Assembly (NCBI GenBank): GCA_946479185.1
Contig: CAMLFF010000129.1
Location: forward strand, 1 to 8,470
Direction of reading: 5' to 3'
Source of the DNA: an uncultured Sphingobium sp.
GTDB lineage: Bacteria; Pseudomonadota; Alphaproteobacteria; Sphingomonadales; Sphingomonadaceae
Length of the DNA: 8,470 bases
Part shown: positions 1-4,270 of the stretch, one piece after another
Layout of the letters: every line of letters starts with the position of its first letter
Position numbering within the stretch: the first letter of the stretch is position 1
Notes under the pieces: model-generated
Told to the model about the DNA's origin: nothing
What the model saw: the letters and a program-made list of their open reading frames with translations, nothing else
The model's database searches: none
Program-made: the position numbers and the translations under genes

Positions 1-273
1 TCCACTTTGTTGGGCGATCCGAGAAGAAAGTTACAAGATGATTCCTTGTAAGTCGCCGTTCGTTCAGATCGTTCGCCGCCGTATGGGGCGCATACATCCG
101 ATTTGGAGGAGGCGCTTGCACTCAAAGGTTTTGGCGGGAAAAGATCACGCCATCCGTTTATATACGCGGGCTAATCTGTCCAAAAGTTCATCTGCGCGCC
201 ACGCTCCTGACCGTGTGCACTGTCCATAAGGTGCAGGCGATCCAAGCTGGACCGCTAAACTGAAGGAGACTTT
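1..273. other. Left-edge region without a confident gene
   Basis: I see no convincing gene here. A 63-codon open frame at 38-229 (+) is arginine-rich, lacks a good ribosome binding site and matches no family I recognise, so I do not call it. The stretch presumably holds the promoter of the small gene starting at 274. A TA-rich patch (TATATA, 159-164) is the only AT-rich element, but no properly spaced -35 box accompanies it. No tRNA or repeat array is visible. Confidence 0.4.
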
Positions 274-459
274 ATGAACCGCAACATGATCATCGCCGGC
301 CTTGCTTCGCTCGTAGCCATTGCGACCCCATTCGCAGCCTCTGCCAGAACGGTTACAACCAAGGTTTCCCATCATGAACTGAAGAAGGCCAAAGCCACCA
401 AGTCTGCCCCTGCCTCCGTCGTTTCCAGCACTCAGAAGACCGTGACGACGAAGAAGTAA
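274..459 (+). CDS. Small basic exported peptide, lysine/threonine-rich (hypothetical)
   Basis: This 61-residue protein is not a family I can name. It starts at ATG 274 behind a strong Shine-Dalgarno (AAGGAG, 263-268, 5 nt spacing), which makes translation likely. Residues 1-24 form a clear signal peptide: a hydrophobic core (MIIAGLASLVAIA) followed by AASA, with predicted cleavage after A24. The mature part of about 37 residues has eight Lys and one Arg against a single Glu, is rich in Thr/Ser/Ala, and contains TVTTK twice, at 26-30 and 56-60, near both ends. It has no cysteine and is probably disordered in the periplasm. The composition recalls the enterobacterial acid-shock protein Asr, but similarity of composition is not homology. 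It is transcribed towards the histidine kinase operon and ends before a shared hairpin. That it is a real gene is fairly sure; its function is unknown. Confidence 0.72.
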   Translation: MNRNMIIAGLASLVAIATPFAASARTVTTKVSHHELKKAKATKSAPASVVSSTQKTVTTKK

Positions 460-470
460 TCTGTTGCCAG

Positions 471-516
471 CCGGAGCCTGCACGGCCTCCCCCCTGATCT
501 TGCCGTGCAGCTCCGG
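471..516. terminator. Hairpin between convergent genes, likely bidirectional terminator
   Basis: The arms are 471-486 and 502-516, GC-rich, pairing over 15 bp with one bulged C and enclosing a 15-nt loop. The hairpin lies 12 nt after the stop of the small peptide gene and 33 nt beyond the stop of the convergent histidine kinase gene, so it can serve both transcripts. Neither side has a good T-tract, so it may act as a transcript-end stabiliser or work with Rho. A second, weaker inverted repeat (GGTCGA/TCGACC, 515-533) adjoins it. Confidence 0.6.
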
Positions 517-549
517 TCGACATCATATCGACCACAAAACGATTGCCCT

Positions 550-1929
550 TCACGCCCTGACCGCAATCAGAATTTCCACTGCGAACAGATTGTCGCGGCG
601 GTCGAACCGGAGCGCCCCTTCATGCATCCGGGCAACAGCTGCGACCAGCGAGAGGCCGAGGCCGGCTCCCGCTAGCCCCCGGGCGGAGTCGAGCCGACCA
701 AATCGGCGCAGGGCTTCGGCCTCTCGTTCCAGCGGTATGCCTTGCCCCTGATCCGAAAGACCAAGCACGATCATGCCCGCCTCGCGTTTCAGATAAAGCG
801 TCATCTCACCCGCGCCATATTTGATCGCATTGTCGATGATGTTGGCAAGCGCCTGACCGAGCAGTTCGCGATGAACAGAGGCCGATGCTGGCGCCTCGAT
901 CGCCACGCTCAGGTTGCGACCCTGCTCCTCGACCAGAGGCTCGTAAAGCTCACCGATGTCCTCAAGTTGCTGGGCAAGATCGGTCAGCATAAAGCGATCA
1001 CGTCCAATGCCGGCTTCCATGCGACTGATTTCAAGCGCGGTGCCCAGCATGGCGAGAAGCTGATCGGCCTCCCGGCTAATCCCCTCGATCGCGCTGCGCA
1101 GCGCGCCCTTGTCCTCCGTCTCGATCGCCCGGTCGATCCGCGCCCGCATGCGCGTGAGTGGGGAGCGCAGATCATGGGCTATACTGTCCGTCACCGTGCG
1201 CAGCTCGGCCAGCAGTTCGCCGATCCTGTCCAGCATCGCATTGATTGCACTGCCCAGCATATCGAAGCTGTCGCCCGAGCCGTCGATCGGGACGCGCCGC
1301 CCGATATCGCCCGCACCGACGCCCGCAGCAGCGGCGGCAATGCGCGCAATGCGCCGATCAATGATGTTCACCACCAGCCAGGCGCCCACGAGCGCGAGCG
1401 GCAGCGCCATCAGCATGGCGGTAAACAGGGCATATTCAACCGTCTCGCGGATCTGATCGCTATCATCCGTCTTCTCGCCCACCAGAAGCCGTCGCCCGTC
1501 CGGCAGCCGCGCCCACACGATCCCGAACGTCGCGGGATGCGCATCGCCAGTGCGGTAGAGATCTGCTTTCAGCCAACCCGTTTCACCCATGATCGTCGGC
1601 GGCCATGCGGAGAGGTTGCCAGCGACACGGCGCCCCTGTTTGTCGACGAGCAACACGATAGCCGCATCCTCATCCCGTACCCGTTCAGTAATGGCGCTCA
1701 TCATGGCCGCATCCCCTTCCTCGCGGTCAAGGGCGAGCAGGATATTGCGGGTCTCGGTGGCAATGTCCCTGTCTGCCTGATCCAGTTCCGCCCGAACAAG
1801 TTGCGTCACGGAAAGAAGCAGCGCGGCGCCGAGCAGGATTTCAAGCAGCAGGATGAGGCCCATGAAACGCACATGGGATGAGCGCAACCAGCGCAGGCCC
1901 CGGATGGTGAATGCGGGTCTGCCCGTCAC
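550..1929 (-). CDS. Membrane sensor histidine kinase (HAMP, HisKA, HATPase_c)
   Basis: A 459-residue inner-membrane sensor kinase that autophosphorylates on histidine and passes the phosphate to the response regulator encoded just upstream. Membrane segments lie at about 22-44 and 166-190. Between them is a periplasmic sensor of about 120 residues with several acidic clusters and a PAS-like stretch (VLLVDKQGRRVAGN, about 92-105). A HAMP linker follows (about 188-240). The H-box AHDLRSPLTR carries the phospho-acceptor His252. The N-box is NIIDNAIKYG (363-372), the G1 box DQGQGIP (393-399), and the G2 box GAGLGLSL (421-428), with Phe410 between them. All key kinase motifs are intact. The start is GTG 1929, overlapping the regulator's stop by 4 nt (GTGA), so translation is coupled. 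It is the last gene of the PDZ-regulator-kinase operon. The signal sensed is unknown; the location opposite the aminoacyl-lipid genes suggests envelope stress, acid or cationic peptides, which is inference. Confidence 0.95.
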   Translation of the reverse strand: MTGRPAFTIRGLRWLRSSHVRFMGLILLLEILLGAALLLSVTQLVRAELDQADRDIATETRNILLALDREEGDAAMMSAITERVRDEDAAIVLLVDKQGRRVAGNLSAWPPTIMGETGWLKADLYRTGDAHPATFGIVWARLPDGRRLLVGEKTDDSDQIRETVEYALFTAMLMALPLALVGAWLVVNIIDRRIARIAAAAAGVGAGDIGRRVPIDGSGDSFDMLGSAINAMLDRIGELLAELRTVTDSIAHDLRSPLTRMRARIDRAIETEDKGALRSAIEGISREADQLLAMLGTALEISRMEAGIGRDRFMLTDLAQQLEDIGELYEPLVEEQGRNLSVAIEAPASASVHRELLGQALANIIDNAIKYGAGEMTLYLKREAGMIVLGLSDQGQGIPLEREAEALRRFGRLDSARGLAGAGLGLSLVAAVARMHEGALRFDRRDNLFAVEILIAVRA

Positions 1930-2606
1930 TCGCCTAACCGATAGCCGGCCCCACGCACGGTGTGAATGAGCGGTGTGTCGCCATCCTGATCAATCTTGCG
2001 GCGCAGGCGGCTGATATGAACATCGATCACGTTGGTGCCAGGATCGAAATGATAATCCCACACGCTTTCGAGCAGCATGGTGCGCGTGACGACCTGCCCG
2101 GCATGCCGCATGAGGAATTCGAGCAGCCGGAATTCGCGCGGCTGCAGGTCGATCCGACGATCATCACGTTGAACGTCCCGCCGCAGCAGGTCCATATGCA
2201 GCGGACCGCAGGAAAGCGATGTTTCGACCGAGGTGCCGCTGCCGCGCTTGCGCATCAGCAATTCCAGCCGCGCCAATAGTTCTGCAAAGGCGAAAGGCTT
2301 CACGAGATAATCGTCCGCGCCTGCGGTAAGCCCCCTTACGCGATCGTCAACAGAGCCCAGTGCAGAGAGCAGGATCACCGGCGTCTCTATGCCCGCTGCC
2401 CGCAACGCACCGAGCACGGCCATGCCATCCATGCCCGGCAGCATTCGATCGAGAATGATCGCGTCATAGCCGCCGTCCGTCGCCATGAAGAGGCCGTCGC
2501 GGCCATTGCCGCTATGATCGCCCACATGGCCATGCTCGGCCAGGCCCTTCAGTATGAAATCGACGGTCGTGAGATCGTCTTCGACAAGCAATATCTTGCG
2601 GCCCAT
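1926..2606 (-). CDS. OmpR/PhoB-family response regulator
   Basis: A 226-residue DNA-binding response regulator. The receiver domain (about 3-118) has the acidic pair D10/D11, phospho-acceptor D53 in IILDRMLPGMDG, Ser81 and Lys103, so it looks fully functional. A linker leads to a winged-helix effector domain (about 128-224), recognisable from LQPREFRLLEFLMRHAGQVVTR and the C-terminal HTVRGAGYRL. I chose ATG 2606 because AGGGGG (2615-2620) sits 8 nt upstream and the protein then begins directly with MGRKILLVEDD. A longer in-frame start at 2675 would add 23 residues that overlap the PDZ gene and precede the domain. That Shine-Dalgarno overlaps the PDZ gene's TGA stop, implying coupling. It is the cognate partner of the kinase gene, which it overlaps by 4 nt. 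It is the leading candidate for binding the near-palindromes at 3043-3063 and 6829-6849, which has not been shown. Confidence 0.95.
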   Translation of the reverse strand: MGRKILLVEDDLTTVDFILKGLAEHGHVGDHSGNGRDGLFMATDGGYDAIILDRMLPGMDGMAVLGALRAAGIETPVILLSALGSVDDRVRGLTAGADDYLVKPFAFAELLARLELLMRKRGSGTSVETSLSCGPLHMDLLRRDVQRDDRRIDLQPREFRLLEFLMRHAGQVVTRTMLLESVWDYHFDPGTNVIDVHISRLRRKIDQDGDTPLIHTVRGAGYRLGE

Positions 2607-2619
2607 GCGTGGCGCCCCC

Positions 2620-2997
2620 TCATCCCCGGTCTTTAGCGCATTGCTGCAATCTTGCCAGATGGCGCGCACCCTCATGCTCCAGTTCGATAGCGATATCGCA
2701 ACCCGCCGACTTCAGGATAAGGATGCGCGACATCGTCACGCCTGTAGTGCGCTGCCCGTCAATTTTCCGGACGATATCACCAACCGCGATATGGCTTTGA
2801 TCAGCCGGGCCGCCCGTTCGCAAACTTGTCACGATCACATTGCGCTTTCCGTCTGCGCCAAGTGTAAAGCCCGTCCGCTCGGCGGCAGGTGCGGGCGCAG
2901 GAATCGGCAGGGGTCGTGTGAGGCGCGGGGAGAGAGCCACGGGCAGGGTCGCCAACGGGATCATCAAACAGCAGAGCAGGCGCGGCGTCCAGATCAT
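2620..2997 (-). CDS. Exported single-PDZ-domain protein, first gene of a two-component operon
   Basis: A 125-residue protein. Residues 1-23 are a hydrophobic signal or anchor (LLCCLMIPLATLPVAL). A proline/alanine linker (about 29-39) follows, then one PDZ domain (about 42-110) recognised by GGPADQSHIAVGDIVRKIDGQ at 62-82, the usual carboxylate-loop and ligand-groove region of bacterial PDZ domains. There is no protease domain, so it resembles an isolated HtrA- or RseP-type PDZ module. Such domains bind protein C-termini, and in the periplasm it could bind misfolded envelope proteins or touch the kinase's sensor domain; both are inference. The ATG at 2997 has no Shine-Dalgarno, but a good promoter would start transcription about 2 nt upstream, so translation is probably leaderless. 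The regulator gene follows after 13 nt. An alternative start at M12 (2964) would lack part of the signal peptide. Confidence 0.82.
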   Translation of the reverse strand: MIWTPRLLCCLMIPLATLPVALSPRLTRPLPIPAPAPAAERTGFTLGADGKRNVIVTSLRTGGPADQSHIAVGDIVRKIDGQRTTGVTMSRILILKSAGCDIAIELEHEGARHLARLQQCAKDRG

Positions 2998-2998
2998 A

Positions 2999-3035
2999 TC
3001 TTTGGATTACAGACAGCCGCGTGGCCGGCTGTTAA
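2999..3035 (-). promoter_or_regulatory. Sigma70-type promoter for the PDZ-regulator-kinase operon, near-leaderless
   Basis: Read on the minus strand, TTAACA (3035-3030) is a -35 box with one mismatch to TTGACA. TGTAAT (3011-3006) is a -10 box with one mismatch to TATAAT. The spacer is 18 nt. The predicted first transcribed base is an A at about 2999, two bases before the ATG at 2997. This fits the absence of a ribosome binding site there. The prediction rests on sequence alone. Confidence 0.55.
3013..3032. repeat. Inverted repeat in the promoter spacer, possible operator
   Basis: A perfect 7-bp inverted repeat, ACAGCCG (3013-3019) and CGGCTGT (3026-3032), is separated by 6 bases. It almost exactly fills the 18-nt spacer between the predicted -35 and -10 boxes of the regulator operon, overlapping the -35 box by three bases. 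That position suits a repressor or a spacer-binding activator. It could also be chance in GC-rich DNA. Confidence 0.35.
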
Positions 3036-3042
3036 CCGGCAC

Positions 3043-3063
3043 ATGACATGAAGTTCATGCACC
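3043..3063. promoter_or_regulatory. Near-palindromic candidate operator, copy 1 (divergent intergenic region)
   Basis: The site reads ATGACATGA, three bases, TCATG, two bases, CC. Its core is a perfect dyad, CATGAA-G-TTCATG (3047-3059). It lies between the divergent PDZ operon and the VirJ-like gene, 7 bp upstream of the predicted -35 box at 3035, at about -44 to -64 of that promoter. This is a classic activator position. A second copy at 6829-6849 matches at 16 of 21 positions with the same centre. The two CATG cores are 9 bp apart, so it can also be read as a direct repeat, the form OmpR-family regulators often bind. Confidence 0.5.
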
Positions 3064-3114
3064 GGCCACTGCCCGGTTTGGCGCCAGATGGCAGAGACAG
3101 CGCAGATAGGGGCC

Positions 3115-3119
3115 AGGAG
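3115..3119 (+). promoter_or_regulatory. Ribosome binding site that sets the VirJ-like start
   Basis: AGGAG lies 7 nt before ATG 3127 and 4 nt before the adjacent ATG 3124. A further in-frame ATG at 3088 has no such sequence upstream and would add 13 residues before the membrane anchor. The site therefore favours 3127, with 3124 nearly as likely. Confidence 0.6.
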
Positions 3120-3126
3120 CCGGATG

Positions 3127-3861
3127 ATGAAACGCCGCCGATTGCAGACCTTCCTGATCGGCGTGGGCGCGCTGCTCGCGGCGGTGCTGCTCGGCTTTGG
3201 CCGGATGGGTTATCTCGGCGGCGATCCATTTACCAATGCGACGCCGCCGGGCTATCGGCCCCGAGCGGGCGCGCCGGTGGCGATCATTTTCTCCGGCGAC
3301 GGCGGCTTTCGGCTGGGTCTGGGAAAATATGTCGCGCAGCGCCTTGAGCAAGAGGGCATTCCCGTGGTGGGCGTGAACAGTCTCACTTTTTATTGCAAGA
3401 CCCGCACCGCAGGGGACGCCAGACGCTTGATCGAAGACGCGCTCATTCGCGCAAAGGCCATCAACCCCACCGCAAGGATTATCCTTATCGGGCAATCCTT
3501 TGGCGCAGACATGCTTCATGTGGGCCTTGCCACATTGCCCCCGGCACGGCGGCGGGAGATTGCAGCGGTTGCGCTCGTCGTGCCCGGCGCCACGGTCGAG
3601 TTCCGCGCCTCGCCCGCTGAGATCTTCACCTTCATGATTGCCGAGCATGATGCGCTGCCCACCGCACAAAAACTTGATTGGGTGCCGCTGCTCTGCATCT
3701 ACGGCGCGCAGGAGCAGCATAGCCTCTGTCCATTGCTCCATCAGGCCCATGCCCGCATCCTGAGGTTGCCGGGTGGGCACCAGCTCAACTGGAATTCCAG
3801 CGCCATCGAGCAGCAGATCATCAGCCTGATGACGCAGGCAGGCGTAGTGCCACATGGCTAA
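3127..3861 (+). CDS. VirJ-like alpha/beta hydrolase, membrane-anchored, candidate aminoacyl-phosphatidylglycerol hydrolase
   Basis: A 244-residue single-domain member of the AcvB/VirJ family. After a basic N-terminus (MKRRR), residues 8-25 form one membrane segment with no obvious cleavage site, so the enzyme is probably anchored with its domain in the periplasm. Family signatures are SGDGGF (56-61), the nucleophile elbow GQSFGAD (122-128, Ser124), the cysteine-containing GAQEQHSLC (193-201), and the catalytic histidine candidate His218 in PGGHQLNWN. Two of these match the C-terminal half of the AcvB-like protein at 6914-8329, which has GYSFGAD and PGGHHFD. Family knowledge: Agrobacterium AcvB cleaves lysyl-phosphatidylglycerol, and Pseudomonas PA0919 does the same for alanyl-phosphatidylglycerol. 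It heads the operon with the DUF2147 gene, whose start overlaps its last 8 nt, and mprF. Substrate is inferred from family and neighbours. Confidence 0.85.
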   Translation: MKRRRLQTFLIGVGALLAAVLLGFGRMGYLGGDPFTNATPPGYRPRAGAPVAIIFSGDGGFRLGLGKYVAQRLEQEGIPVVGVNSLTFYCKTRTAGDARRLIEDALIRAKAINPTARIILIGQSFGADMLHVGLATLPPARRREIAAVALVVPGATVEFRASPAEIFTFMIAEHDALPTAQKLDWVPLLCIYGAQEQHSLCPLLHQAHARILRLPGGHQLNWNSSAIEQQIISLMTQAGVVPHG

Positions 3862-4255
3862 GCGTCGCATTGCAGCCGCCGCCCTTGCAGCGATGCTGGC
3901 GCTGCAGCCTGCCCTTGCTGCCACGCCGATCGACGGCAATTGGATCAATCCGCACGGCAGCGTGATCGTTACGACCGGGGATTGCCATGCGGGACTTTGT
4001 GGCTGGGTCAGCTGGGCCAGCCCGCAAGCACAGGCGGATGCTGCCGAGGCGGGCGTTGCCAAGCTGATCGGCACGGAGCTTTTGCAGGATTATCACGCCA
4101 GCGGTCATGCGCGTTGGACGGGCCGTGTCTTTGTGCCAGACATGGGCAAGACCTTTTCCTCGACACTGGAGCAGATCGACGCGAACCGGCTGAAGATATC
4201 GGGCTGCCTTGTGGGGTCGTGGTTCTGCAAAAGTCAGATATGGGTGAGGCATTGA
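3854..4255 (+). CDS. DUF2147-family secreted protein
   Basis: A 133-residue protein with a signal peptide (MAKRRIAAAALAAMLALQPALA; cleavage near residue 22) and a mature part of about 110 residues that fits DUF2147. The fit rests on DGNWINP near the start, the CHAGLCGWV segment (44-52), RWTGRVFVPDMGKTFSS (87-103) and the closing GC..GSWFCKSQIWVR. The family is a small periplasmic beta-rich fold of unknown biochemical role. Four cysteines (44, 49, 118, 125) could form two disulfides after export. The central Asn-Pro-Asp region typical of many relatives is not obvious, so this is a divergent member. Its ATG overlaps the VirJ-like gene by 8 nt and has no strong Shine-Dalgarno, implying translational coupling. 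mprF begins about 15 nt after its stop. The location between eraser and writer of the lipid modification suggests a role in the same process, possibly lipid or ligand binding; that is a guess. Confidence 0.82.
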   Translation: MAKRRIAAAALAAMLALQPALAATPIDGNWINPHGSVIVTTGDCHAGLCGWVSWASPQAQADAAEAGVAKLIGTELLQDYHASGHARWTGRVFVPDMGKTFSSTLEQIDANRLKISGCLVGSWFCKSQIWVRH

Positions 4256-4270
4256 GGCGTGGTTAGTGCA

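Noticed and set aside
131..165. Possible promoter (TTGGCG with TATATA) or alternative-sigma site upstream of the small peptide
   Set aside because: Spacing between boxes is about 22 nt, too long for sigma70. Neither the GG-N10-GC pattern of sigma54 nor a GGAAC/CGTT pair at the right distance is present.
38..229. 63-codon open frame on the plus strand in the left-edge region
   Set aside because: It lacks a convincing ribosome binding site, has an arginine-rich and unpatterned product, and shows no signal peptide or family resemblance. It cannot be excluded but is not supported.
742..1881. 379-codon open frame on the plus strand
   Set aside because: It lies wholly antisense to the histidine kinase, whose motifs are all intact. 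Its composition is rich in His/Arg/Gln as expected for a shadow frame, and it has no recognisable domain.
2607..2675. N-terminal extension of the response regulator to an ATG at 2675
   Set aside because: It would overlap the PDZ gene and precede the receiver domain with unrelated residues, whereas ATG 2606 has a good Shine-Dalgarno.
3024..3040. GCCGG/CCGGC inverted repeat with 7-nt spacer
   Set aside because: It overlaps the stronger ACAGCCG/CGGCTGT dyad and the -35 box, and is only 5 bp of GC-rich sequence, likely incidental.
3055..4074. 339-codon open frame on the minus strand
   Set aside because: It is antisense to the VirJ-like and DUF2147 genes, both of which have family motifs. The translation is Cys/His/Arg-rich and resembles no family.
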